DNA from: CAYVTZ01 sp964454685
Lineage (GTDB): Bacteria > Bacillota > Clostridia > Christensenellales > Christensenellaceae
Direction: 5' to 3'
Assembly (NCBI GenBank): GCA_964454685.1
Contig: CAYVTZ010000056.1
Span: 1-15,842 of the forward strand
Length of the DNA stretch: 15,842 bases
The number at the start of each line of letters is the position of its first letter. Positions within the stretch are counted from its first letter, which is position 1. Positions 6,960 through 14,934 of the stretch are shown in pieces. Position numbers and translations under genes: made by a program. The notes beneath the pieces are model-generated. The model saw only the letters and a program-made list of their open reading frames with translations. It was not told the DNA's origin and did not search any database.

Positions 6960-8723
6960 ATGGAATATTCAAAGTTTAAAGACGCTGAACCGAAGGCCAC
7001 CATACAAAAAGCAAAGGACACGCTGCAAGAGTTGGGTGTGGAAATATGCTTCAGTTTAAAAAATCCCGTGGAGGGAGTGTATTCTTCGCGCATGGAGGAT
7101 CGCAAGCACGGCTGGGGCGTCAACGGCAAGGGAACAACGGAAGAATATTGTCTTGCGAGCGGTTTTGGCGAGGCGATGGAGCGGTTTCAATGCAATTATG
7201 CGTATCCTTGGCGCATGGCATCGGAAGAGGCGCAAACGCATTTGGGCTTTCGCAGAGCGCCGGATGAAGTGATTAAGCCCATTGCTGATATCGAAAAAGA
7301 ATCACCTGATGTTTGGAAAATAATGCAGGATATGTGGGGCAATGAGAACCGGGAAGAAATGCTCGAAACATGGGAAGAGATGCTGAACGGCGACGCTGTG
7401 AGCTTTGTGCCATATTACTCCTGCAAGAAGCGGGAGACCGTGCTGCTGCCCGACTTGGTGGTGTCTTTTTTGGATGGCTCGAACGGGCTTTGCGCGGGCA
7501 ACACGCCGCAGGAGGCGTTATGTCAGGGTTTTTCAGAGGTGATAGAGAGGTACGCGCAAAAGGAGATACTGCTTCACAAGCTGACTCCGCCGCAAATCAG
7601 CGAGGATTTCCTGCAAACGGATTACCCCACGCTCTATGTGCTGATCAAGCGCATAGAAAAGGCTTCGGGATACCGCATACTTGTAAAAGACGCTTCACTT
7701 GGGAAGGGTTTTCCGGTGGTCAGCGTTGCGATAGTGGACATCAAAAAGCAAAGGTATCATTTGAAATTCGGCGCACACCCCACCTTTGCCGTTGCGCTCG
7801 AGCGCTGTCTTACAGAGCTTTTGCAGGGCTATACCCCGGGGGTCAAGGAGGAAGACGCATTTTACCTGACACCATGGGAAGCACAGCCACAAATGCCGTA
7901 TGACAGCGTAAGGAATCTGTATAAGCAATTCAGAGACGGTACGGGCTCCGTGCCAGATGAGTACTTTGCGGGCAAGCCATCATGGGAGTTTGTGCCCTGG
8001 GGCGAGGCGGGGGAATTTACAAACAGCAAGGGGATGCACTATATGTGTGACAAGCTTTGCGAGATTGCCGGAGACGTGTATATCAGAGACATGGGATATT
8101 TGGGGTTTCCCACATACAGGATATTTGTACCCGGAGTGTCTGAAAATTCCACTAAAATAGACAAAAACAGGCAAAAAAACACGAAAATGGCCTGCTTCAT
8201 ATCAAACCTAAGCAGCGAAAACTGCACAATAACAAAAGAGCAGGCGCGCCTTTTGGCGGATTTTATCGCGAGCAATGATACGGATAAAAACGAAAACCTT
8301 GAAGCGGGAGGAAATGTGCCCCTCATACTACTACGCGCCGCACTGCTGTATGATGCGGGGGATTTTTCCGGCGCTGCCGAGCAATTACGTGGGATTAACA
8401 GCCAAAGCAAACAGTATTGTTGCGCAGCAATGGAGCTGGAGTTGCAAAACAAAGGCTATGATGAAGCGTTTCGAGATGAAATGCTGGATTTGTTTTTTGA
8501 TTTTGTATCCGTAAGCTATGCCGCAAAGCATTGGCGGAGCAAAAGCGCGGTGCAAAGCATATACAGCACATTATCGAAGCGAGCGCAATACCGCGAAGCG
8601 AGAACTGCTGAGAAGCAGGCATCTCAGGATAGAGTAGATGCCATAAGCGCTCTGCACAAAAAAGTAAAGCAAAAGATGATTGATGGCATGCGGGATCAAT
8701 CAAAAATAAAGGAGTTATTTTAA
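6960..8723 (+). CDS. YcaO-domain protein of E. coli YcaO architecture (with C-terminal TPR-like region)
   Basis: This 587-residue protein matches E. coli YcaO (586 residues, recalled from memory) along its length: NGKGTTEEYCLASGFGEAME near residues 55-74, GLCAGNTPQEALCQGFSEVI followed by ERY (177-198), GAHPTFAVALERCLTELLQG (271-290) and IFVPGVSE. The Glu-x-x-Glu pairs E71/E74 and E193/E196 with R197, which bind ATP-Mg in YcaO enzymes, are present. The C-terminal part (about 430-587) is helical and TPR-like (ALLYDAGDFSGAAEQLRG). YcaO enzymes activate backbone amides with ATP to form azolines, thioamides or amidines; the reaction here is unknown. No ThiF/E1-like protein, TfuA or dehydrogenase is encoded nearby. 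The ribosome site AGAAAGG (6944-6950) precedes the start. The stop overlaps the next gene's start as TAATG, implying translational coupling to a radical SAM enzyme. Confidence 0.9.
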   Translation: MEYSKFKDAEPKATIQKAKDTLQELGVEICFSLKNPVEGVYSSRMEDRKHGWGVNGKGTTEEYCLASGFGEAMERFQCNYAYPWRMASEEAQTHLGFRRAPDEVIKPIADIEKESPDVWKIMQDMWGNENREEMLETWEEMLNGDAVSFVPYYSCKKRETVLLPDLVVSFLDGSNGLCAGNTPQEALCQGFSEVIERYAQKEILLHKLTPPQISEDFLQTDYPTLYVLIKRIEKASGYRILVKDASLGKGFPVVSVAIVDIKKQRYHLKFGAHPTFAVALERCLTELLQGYTPGVKEEDAFYLTPWEAQPQMPYDSVRNLYKQFRDGTGSVPDEYFAGKPSWEFVPWGEAGEFTNSKGMHYMCDKLCEIAGDVYIRDMGYLGFPTYRIFVPGVSENSTKIDKNRQKNTKMACFISNLSSENCTITKEQARLLADFIASNDTDKNENLEAGGNVPLILLRAALLYDAGDFSGAAEQLRGINSQSKQYCCAAMELELQNKGYDEAFRDEMLDLFFDFVSVSYAAKHWRSKSAVQSIYSTLSKRAQYREARTAEKQASQDRVDAISALHKKVKQKMIDGMRDQSKIKELF

Positions 8724-10177
8724 TGAGGAGCGTATACCTAAAACCGTTTGATGTATTTGAGATTTTTGAAAAGCCATTTGTGATACGCATACGCACGCTG
8801 TTCACCGATCCTTTGGAATGGGATCAGTATGAGTGGATGAAAACTGTGCAGGGTAAGTATGAGATTTCGGTGACGGACGAGCAATACGAATGGCTAAAAA
8901 AGGCAAAGGTGCTGTCAGACAAGCCGAGCAGTGACGAAGCGGAGAGAGAGCATGACGCACAGCTTTGGAAAAAGGGATTTGAGAAGATTAAGCCATCACA
9001 TTTGGAGCTGATGGTGGCGCAGTCGTGCAACATGCGCTGTGAATACTGCTACGGCACGGACGGTAGCTATTCCGACCCCGGCATGATGGACGAAAAAACG
9101 GCGTTTGATGCGATTGATTTTCTGCGGGATCAGGTGAACCAAAGAGACGACGAGAAAGAAGTTGGACTGATCTTTTTTGGCGGTGAGCCGCTACTAAACT
9201 ACGAGCTGATTGTGAAGTGCGTGGCATACGCCAAAAAGATTTTTACGGATAAAAAGCTTTCGTTTGGCATGACAACCAATCTTACTTTGATGACGGATGA
9301 AATGATGGATTTCTTTGCCGGAGAGGAAGATTTCAGTATACTGGTCAGCTTTGACGGACCAAGAGAATACCAGTCAAGGCGTGTGATGAATGACGGACAA
9401 GACAGCTATGATGTGGTGACGGAAAATATTAAAAAAGCCATAAAAAAAATTGACAAAATTGCCGCCCGTGCCACGATATATGCCGATGATGTCAAAGAAA
9501 AGATCATAAGCGAATTCGAGGCATTGGGATTTGAGGAATACCAACTGTGCGGCGCTTCGGGCAATCTTGCAGAACACATCAAGCGGGTGGATTTGTTTAA
9601 GGATTATTTGGATCGCAAGGATGTTTTGGAAAAAAGTGTAAAGAGCTTTGTGGAAATGCTCAAAAACAGAGATGCGGAGGGCATAAGGAAACTAGCGAAG
9701 CACAAGGAGACAGAGTATGATATTCGTTTTGCACTGGAGCAAACGACGGTGCCCAAGCGATATGTCTGCTGTGGCAGCGGACGATCAATGATTGCGGTGG
9801 CTCATGACGGCAATATTTATCCCTGCCACCGCTTTGTGGGAACCCATGAACGCAGACAGGGTAATATTTATGACGGGTTTGTACCCGGCGTTTTTGAAAA
9901 ACACATGATACTGGAAAATGAAAAGTGTGCAAAGTGCTTTGCAAAATACACTTGCGGCGGTTGCTGTGCACACATTTGTTCCTGCGATATGCCAAACGAG
10001 CCCCCGAAAGACGTACCCGATATATTTAACGCGCCTAAGGAGCATTGCGAGTTTACCCGTAGCAAAGTAATGGTGAAAGCGTACATCGATGCAATGGTGA
10101 ACAAGGCAGACAGAGAATGGCTGAATGAAAACAAGTTGATGCAACGGAAAAAGAGTAAGCGCGATCTGCCAAAATGA
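8723..10177 (+). CDS. Radical SAM/SPASM peptide maturase 1
   Basis: This 484-residue enzyme has the radical SAM cluster C102-x3-C106-x2-C109 (QSCNMRCEYCYG) and the SAM-contact motif GGEP (153-156). Its C-terminal SPASM-type Cys set is rich: C349/C350, C368 (YPCHRF), C402, C405, C411, C414/C415, C419, C421 and C442, enough for two auxiliary Fe-S clusters. The first about 90 residues form a separate N-terminal domain that could bind the leader. The SPASM layout recalls thioether-forming maturases of the QhpD/ranthipeptide type (Cys sulfur to a carbon of another residue), which fits a core with regularly spaced Cys; the specific reaction is inference. The gene is coupled to the YcaO gene by TAATG and precedes precursors 5-7. 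AAGGAG (8709-8714) is its ribosome site. Confidence 0.9.
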   Translation: MRSVYLKPFDVFEIFEKPFVIRIRTLFTDPLEWDQYEWMKTVQGKYEISVTDEQYEWLKKAKVLSDKPSSDEAEREHDAQLWKKGFEKIKPSHLELMVAQSCNMRCEYCYGTDGSYSDPGMMDEKTAFDAIDFLRDQVNQRDDEKEVGLIFFGGEPLLNYELIVKCVAYAKKIFTDKKLSFGMTTNLTLMTDEMMDFFAGEEDFSILVSFDGPREYQSRRVMNDGQDSYDVVTENIKKAIKKIDKIAARATIYADDVKEKIISEFEALGFEEYQLCGASGNLAEHIKRVDLFKDYLDRKDVLEKSVKSFVEMLKNRDAEGIRKLAKHKETEYDIRFALEQTTVPKRYVCCGSGRSMIAVAHDGNIYPCHRFVGTHERRQGNIYDGFVPGVFEKHMILENEKCAKCFAKYTCGGCCAHICSCDMPNEPPKDVPDIFNAPKEHCEFTRSKVMVKAYIDAMVNKADREWLNENKLMQRKKSKRDLPK

Positions 10178-10283
10178 AGAATTGATTCGGGAAACCGAAC
10201 AGCAAAAGAAGAACGGCGAATGATTTGCCGAGGATTGCAAGGTGCGAGAGGGAGACACCCTTCTCAGAAAGGAAGGTAAAAAA

Positions 10284-10408
10284 ATGAGTAAAGGCAAAGA
10301 ATTTTTTGAACATTGTATGAGGAACCCTGAAGTGCTGGAGACCTTAAAAGGCAAGAAGGGCGAGGAAGTCGCGGCGTATATCAAGGAGCAAGGCTTTGAG
10401 ATGAGCGA
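10284..10408 (+). CDS. Nif11-like RiPP precursor peptide 5, 5' part (cut by assembly gap)
   Basis: ATG 10284 follows GGAAGG in a good ribosome site and encodes MSKGKEFFEHCMRNPEVLET, then a leader of the same fold as precursors 1-4 but clearly diverged (EEVAAYIKEQGFEMS). The reading stops at the N run. I chose ATG 10284 over in-frame codons further upstream because precursor 7 starts with the same MSKGKEFF. If the 55 bp shared on both sides of the gap is counted once, this part joins in frame to 10564-10699 and gives an 86-residue peptide, exactly the length of precursor 7, with a 67-residue leader. Confidence 0.8.
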
Positions 10409-10508
10409 NNNNNNNNNNNNNNNNNNNNNNNNNNNNNNNNNNNNNNNNNNNNNNNNNNNNNNNNNNNNNNNNNNNNNNNNNNNNNNNNNNNNNNNNNNNN
10501 NNNNNNNN
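10409..10508. other. Assembly gap of 100 N inside a precursor gene
   Basis: Exactly 100 N, the conventional placeholder for a gap of unknown size. Its true length may be minus 55 (contigs overlap) or may contain one or more extra precursor genes. Confidence 0.97.
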
Positions 10509-10510
10509 AG

Positions 10511-10699
10511 AAGGGCGAGGAAGTCGCGGCGTATATCAAGGAGCAAGGCTTTGAGATGAGCGACAGCGATGCCCGTGACTTTATGGAGCTTTGCGCGGAA
10601 AGCAACGATGAGCAGCTTGCCGCTGTGGTGAGCGGCGGGGCTTGCACCGGGCATTGCGGCGAAACCTGTGAGCTGGATGCGAAGGGAAGGATTTTTTGA
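10511..10699 (+). CDS. Nif11-like RiPP precursor, 3' part after the gap (probably the end of precursor 5)
   Basis: The frame KGEEVAAYIKEQGFEMSDSD, then ARDFMELCAESNDEQLAAVV, reaches SGG and a 19-residue core, ACTGHCGETCELDAKGRIF, then TGA 10697-10699. The core shows the standard C-x3-C-x3-C-E block and has no further Cys. Codons begin at 10511; the two bases before them complete a Lys codon. It is most simply the 3' end of the gene starting at 10284. It could instead be the end of a separate gene if the gap hides additional copies. Confidence 0.8.
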   Translation, partial: KGEEVAAYIKEQGFEMSDSDARDFMELCAESNDEQLAAVVSGGACTGHCGETCELDAKGRIF

Positions 10700-10769
10700 C
10701 ATGTCCTGACGCAAGATGAAATAGGAAAAGAGCGTGTGCAAATAAAACAGATAAAAGAAGGTAAAAAAT

Positions 10770-11030
10770 ATGAGTAAAGGCAAAGAATTTTTTGAGTATT
10801 GTATGAAAAACCCCGAGGTGCTGGAGACCTTAAAAGGCAAGAAGGGCGAGGAAGTCGCGGCGTATATCAAGGAGCAAGGCTTTGAGATGAGCGAAAGTGA
10901 TATTCGGGATTTTATGGAGCTTTGCACCGAAAGTGATGATGAGCAGCTTGCCTGTATGGTAAGCGGCGGCAGTTGCACCGGGCATTGCGGGAAGACCTGT
11001 GAGGGGGATGGTGATATGCCAACGTGGTGA
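10770..11030 (+). CDS. Nif11-like RiPP precursor peptide 7
   Basis: This 86-residue precursor starts at ATG 10770 after AGAAGG (10756-10761). It has a 67-residue leader (MSKGKEFFEYCMKNPEVLET to LACMVSGG) and a 19-residue core, SCTGHCGKTCEGDGDMPTW. The stop TGA at 11028-11030 lies inside what was once another precursor: reading the same bases one frame over gives NVVSGG and a second complete core. The last residues (MPTW) therefore come from a recombination junction near 11016-11021, not from an ancestral core end. An extra Cys occurs just before the cleavage site (LACMV), unusual among the copies. Confidence 0.88.
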   Translation: MSKGKEFFEYCMKNPEVLETLKGKKGEEVAAYIKEQGFEMSESDIRDFMELCTESDDEQLACMVSGGSCTGHCGKTCEGDGDMPTW

Positions 11031-11110
11031 GCGGCGGTCTTATTTGTCAGGGGCATTGCGGCAAAACCTGTGAGACGGATGTGTGTTACCCCGACGAGCG
11101 GTCGGAGTAA
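11021..11110 (+). pseudogene. Remnant of a further precursor: GG site plus core, out of frame with precursor 7
   Basis: In the frame of AAC 11021 the sequence reads NVVSGGLICQGHCGKTCE, then TDVCYPDERSE and TAA 11108-11110. It contains the VSGG cleavage site and the C-x-G-H-C-G-x-T-C-E core motif, with two additional residues before and one extra Cys after the block. The leader is missing and an in-frame TGA lies at 11012-11014, so it cannot be translated alone. Its first codons overlap the end of precursor 7. The structure is best explained by a deletion that fused the tail of one precursor to the core of the next. Confidence 0.75.
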
Positions 11111-11205
11111 GACGAGAATTGCTTTTGCAAGACACGACGCATAACAATGCAAAGTGGACGAAGCGACGATTGCGTGGCGCCGTCACTTGAAAAAACGAGG
11201 TAAGA

Positions 11206-12600
11206 ATGAAGTATATATTGAACGAACCCTACACGCTGCGCGGCTGGAAGGGCATACCGCACGCGCTGTGTCAATACAGCACCACATCTCCACAATGGCT
11301 TAAGAGAGACGATTTTATGTTTTTGCTGACCTGCAATGGAAAGATGGATGCTGAGGCAGGCGAAAGGCTGGATCGATATTTAAACAGCGGCATCATTCGG
11401 CAGGCGAATGAGGGAGAAGACCTAAAAAGTTGGCAGAAGTATCAGTATTATGAGAACCAGTATTTTAATGCTGTCAGCTTTGCGCCCACGCTGCGCTGCA
11501 ATTACAACTGTCGGCATTGCTTTAACGCAAAAGACGAAAACAAGCTTACGGCGGAACTAACGTTTGAAGAGTGCATGAGCATTTATGATGAGATGCAAAC
11601 GTGCGGCATCGGAACAATACGGTACACGGGCGGCGAGCCGTTTATGCATCCGCAGTTTTTGGAGCTGGTGCTGAATGCGCACAGAAGGGGCATTCATGTA
11701 AACGAAATACTTACAAACGGCGGGTTGCTTACGCGTGAGGCATTGGAGGCGATTCGCAACGAGCCGCCTTCTCAAACGGATTTTGGTATGCAACGCATTT
11801 TGTTTCCTTTAATCATGATCAGCTTTGACGGTTTGGACAAGCATGATTGGTTGAGGGGCACCCCCGGCGCGGAGGAGGCGGCAATCAAGGCAATCAAGCT
11901 GGCAAAGGAATACGGATTCAATGTATCTGCGCATGTGTGCATACACAAGGGCAATGTGGACGGGCTGATTGAAACCGCAAGATTTTTGGATGATTTGGGC
12001 GTGAACGTGATGCGTGTGATCCGCGTAAGCGAGGCGCCGCGCTGGGTGAAAACTTCTGCCGAGCATAATTTGCCGCCAGAGGAATACTTTGACAAGATGG
12101 TGGGATTCTTTCAGCAATATCATGATGAGGGGCTGCGCCCCATGCTGGAACTATGGGGTGTGTTCCGATATTTTCCCATGTATGAAGGCAGGCTGGACTG
12201 GATGCCAAAAGAGGTTGATGCCAAGACGCTTATGCAAAGACCCGTCTGTGAAAGCGCAAGAGATCACCTGCATATATCGGCGGACAGACAAGTGTTCCCG
12301 TGCAATATTATGTCTGGCGTTATGCGCGCGCTGGGCGAGAAGACCTCAAAAGTTATCGAGATGCCGTTAAAAGATATTCTGGAGAAATCCACATATATGA
12401 ATATGACATGCAGCACCTTTCGAGATATGTGTGAATCGGATAGCGAATGCGCTGATTGTGAGCAGCTTACCAAGTGTCAAGGCGGCTGCCGTGCGGTAGG
12501 ATATGCCACTACGGGTAGCTTTTTTGGCAAGGATTATATGAGATGCATACTTTACAAAAACGGCTTTGCCGAAAGATTTAAAGCGGTGTGCGGCAAGTAA
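11206..12600 (+). CDS. Radical SAM/SPASM peptide maturase 2
   Basis: This 464-residue enzyme carries C98-x3-C102-x2-C105 (LRCNYNCRHCF), GGEP (142-145) and a SPASM Cys set: C348, C366 (VFPCNIM), C402, C409, C415, C418, C424, C428 and C447. The N-terminal region (about 1-75) contains RDDFMFLLTCNGKMDAEAGE followed by a helix ending GIIRQ, consistent with a PqqD-like leader-binding domain often fused to peptide maturases. It is clearly distinct from maturase 1 and may be related to the maturases of Nif11-class peptides, recalled and not checked. It should act on the Nif11-led precursors. The ribosome site CGAGG (11196-11200) lies 5 bases before ATG. The stop codon overlaps the kinase start (TAATG). 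Confidence 0.9.
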   Translation: MKYILNEPYTLRGWKGIPHALCQYSTTSPQWLKRDDFMFLLTCNGKMDAEAGERLDRYLNSGIIRQANEGEDLKSWQKYQYYENQYFNAVSFAPTLRCNYNCRHCFNAKDENKLTAELTFEECMSIYDEMQTCGIGTIRYTGGEPFMHPQFLELVLNAHRRGIHVNEILTNGGLLTREALEAIRNEPPSQTDFGMQRILFPLIMISFDGLDKHDWLRGTPGAEEAAIKAIKLAKEYGFNVSAHVCIHKGNVDGLIETARFLDDLGVNVMRVIRVSEAPRWVKTSAEHNLPPEEYFDKMVGFFQQYHDEGLRPMLELWGVFRYFPMYEGRLDWMPKEVDAKTLMQRPVCESARDHLHISADRQVFPCNIMSGVMRALGEKTSKVIEMPLKDILEKSTYMNMTCSTFRDMCESDSECADCEQLTKCQGGCRAVGYATTGSFFGKDYMRCILYKNGFAERFKAVCGK

Positions 12601-13553
12601 TGGGCATTGTGCAACGATATGGGGAACAGGCAACGCCGTTTATACCGGAAAAGCAGCTCTGCCTGAAGGAAGAACTGAAAGAGTTTTACGATCTGCCGAT
12701 AGAGCGCGTCGATTTGCTGCGAAATGTGGGCGGCGCGGTGTTTGCTGTAATCGGTGCGGCGGGAAGATATATTTTAAAGCTGTACGAAGAAGATGGCATG
12801 CACACTGCCCAAAAAGCGTTTTGGGCAGCGCGAGTTCTGGAAGAAAAGGGCGTGGACACCATTCAAGTGATGGATGCGAAAAACGCAGAACTGTGCGTGT
12901 TTTCCACCGGCGAGGCAGGGTATTTATACAAATATATCGAGGGTGCGCCCGCCGGGGATGCGCAGATGCCCGCATTGGGGGCGTATGTGGCAAACGTGCA
13001 AAAAGCGTTGGGAGGCTTTACGCGCGGCTTACAAGATTGCGGCAAAGAATATTATATTGACAGGCTAACACGCCTGATGTATGAATGCGGCTTTGATGCG
13101 GGGATGGTGCGGGAGCTGGAAGCCTGTGGAAAACAGCTATGGCAGCGTCTTTCGCATTTGAAGCGGGGTGTGATACACGGCGACTTGAACAGAACCAATG
13201 TTTTGGTGGATGCAGAAGGCAGGCTGTTTTTGATCGACATGGATTCGGTTTGCAATAGCTTTCTTATGTATGATGCGGCGGTGATTTGCGAGACATTCAG
13301 GCACAAGCCGTTCACAAAGGAGCAGATGGAGGTTTCCACGCGGAATTTTGCTGGTTTTTGCGCGGCCTATCCTATGCGGATGGATATGCAAGCCTTTTTT
13401 GATCTTTTGACGATGCGAAGATTTGAGCTGAATGCCACAGCACTGGAAAAAATAAAAGACCTGAAAATACCCGCGGTGAGCACCTTGATTCGCAAAGAGG
13501 CAAACAATCTGCTGGAATGGCAGGAACACGGATCTGCGTTTTGCAGAGTCTGA
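12600..13553 (+). CDS. Aminoglycoside-phosphotransferase/choline-kinase-like kinase
   Basis: This 317-residue protein has a small-molecule-kinase fold: Lys60 in ILKLYEED, the catalytic loop VIHGDLNRTNVLVD (His193, Asp195, Asn200) and the metal motif LIDMD (Asp213, Asp215). These are the standard active-site residues of APH/CotS-type phosphotransferases, and all are present. The substrate is unknown. Being last in the operon and coupled by TAATG to a radical SAM gene, it may phosphorylate the peptide, a precursor intermediate, or act in self-protection; none of this is shown by sequence. I chose ATG 12600 because of the overlap with the preceding stop; an in-frame GTG at 12588 would add four residues. 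It is the last gene clearly belonging to the cluster. Confidence 0.85.
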   Translation: MGIVQRYGEQATPFIPEKQLCLKEELKEFYDLPIERVDLLRNVGGAVFAVIGAAGRYILKLYEEDGMHTAQKAFWAARVLEEKGVDTIQVMDAKNAELCVFSTGEAGYLYKYIEGAPAGDAQMPALGAYVANVQKALGGFTRGLQDCGKEYYIDRLTRLMYECGFDAGMVRELEACGKQLWQRLSHLKRGVIHGDLNRTNVLVDAEGRLFLIDMDSVCNSFLMYDAAVICETFRHKPFTKEQMEVSTRNFAGFCAAYPMRMDMQAFFDLLTMRRFELNATALEKIKDLKIPAVSTLIRKEANNLLEWQEHGSAFCRV

Positions 13554-13662
13554 GAAAGTGACCCTGTGAAAAAAAGTCTATAAAAACAGCTTTCGATGAT
13601 AAAATATTGTACAGCCCAGGAAAAATTATAAAAGCGATAATTATAAAGCTATCTTTCATAAT

Positions 13663-14916
13663 TTGGGATTGAAAAATGTGGTCATTGCAGATAGCTATAT
13701 TAAACAATTTGAAAAACTTTTGGCTGACGGTATTTGGTGTATTCTCCGAATGAATTATAACCGGCTGGAGGATCGTTATGATGAATTTGATTCTGATGCA
13801 CCAAAGGGCGGCAAGAAAAACAAGGTTAGTTCTTTTGAAATTGATGAACTGACGCCAATTCAGCTTCCTCATATGGACATGCAAGAGTTTTTCGACGGTA
13901 GGAGCAAGTTCTCTAAAGAAGAGTGGATTGATGTGATGCTCCGAAGCATCGGCATGGAACCGACACAATTCGACAACAGAACCAAGTGGCATCTGCTGGC
14001 ATGCATGATCCCATTGGTAGAGAATAATTATAATCTTTGTGAATTAGGTCCGCGTGGCACCGGTAAATCTCATATATATAAAGAAATTTCTCCAAATTCT
14101 ATCTTGATTTCGGGCGGACAGACCACTGTTGCTAACCTCTTTTACAACATGGCCAGTAGAACGATTGGTTTGGTGGTAATGTGGGATTGCGTTGCTTTTG
14201 ATGAAGTGGCAGGAATCACATTCAAAGATAAAGATGGCATTCAGATCATTAAAGATTATATGGCATTCGGTTCCTTTGCGTGTGGGAAAGAAGAAAAAAA
14301 CGCGAATGCTTCGATGGTGTTTGTAGGGAATATCAATCAGAGTGTAGATGTGCTGCTTAAAACATCTCATCTATTTGAACCGTTCCCAGAAGCGATAGCT
14401 TATGATAGTGCTTTTTTCGACAGAATGCACTACTATCTGCCCGGATGGGAGATCCCTAAAATGCGCCCGGAATATTTTACAAACGAATATGGTTTCATAA
14501 CCGATTATCTTGCGGAATTTTTCAGAGAAATGCGCAAACGCAACTTTGGTGATGCGATAGAGCAACATTTTAAATTGGGTCATGACTTAAATCAGCGAGA
14601 TGTGATTGCTGTCCGTAAAACAGTCTCAGGTATGATAAAGCTATTATATCCTCATGGTGAATTTGAAAAGGATGACGTGGGGGAGGTTCTTGAATATGCG
14701 TTAGAAGGACGTCACAGGGTTAAAGAACAGCTAAAAAAGATTGGCGGAATGGAGTTTTATGACGTCCACTTCTCCTATTTGGATAATGACAGCTTTGAAG
14801 AACATTTTGTGTCTATACCGGAACAAGGTTCTGGTAAACTGATCCCCGATGGTCAAGGTAAGTCAGGTCATATCTATACAGTGTCGCGTGGTGATACAGG
14901 GATGCTGGGAGTGTAA
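13663..14916 (+). pseudogene. brxL: BREX Lon-like protein BrxL, truncated AAA+ part (5' end lost, premature stop)
   Basis: The 417-residue frame matches BrxL from its middle N-terminal region: NLGLKNVVIADSYIKQFEKL, WIDVMLRSIGMEPTQFDNRT, the Walker A ELGPRGTGKSH (about 129-136), ISGGQTTVANLFYN, the Walker B-like FDEVAG (about 180) and NANASMVFVGNINQ. TTG 13663 is only a nominal start. The homologous residues continue upstream in frame (NYKAIFHNLGLK), then appear to shift frame at the A-run near 13621-13625, and the first about 100 residues of the family are missing. The frame ends at TAA 14914-14916, where relatives carry an aromatic residue (GLYRLET-like), while the same frame continues with KIETEVVGGNGKF. 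BrxL is a DNA-binding AAA+ ring protein needed by BREX phage defence. No other BREX gene is in the window, and this copy appears inactive. Confidence 0.8.
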
Positions 14917-14934
14917 AAGATTGAAACTGAGGTT

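Larger units (their letters stand above)
10354..10894 (+). repeat. 55-bp identical segment on both sides of the gap and in precursor 7 (10354-10408, 10509-10563, 10840-10894)
   Basis: The last 55 bases before the N run and the first 55 after it are identical, from AGAAGGGCGAGG to ATGAGCGA. The same 55 bases occur inside precursor 7. The match between precursor 5 and precursor 7 extends to 77 bp (10332-10408 and 10818-10894). An overlap of exactly 55 at contig ends is typical of a de Bruijn assembly with an odd word size, so part of this repeat structure may be artefact rather than biology. Confidence 0.9.

Noticed and set aside
12566..13060. Plus-strand open frame overlapping the end of maturase 2 and the kinase
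   Set aside because: It is a shadow of the kinase in another frame; the translation is Arg/Gly/Cys-rich without any domain.
458..13553. Classical lanthipeptide or azole (LAP) cluster
   Set aside because: No LanB/LanM/LanC-like or ThiF/dehydrogenase gene is present, and the cores contain few Ser or Thr residues.
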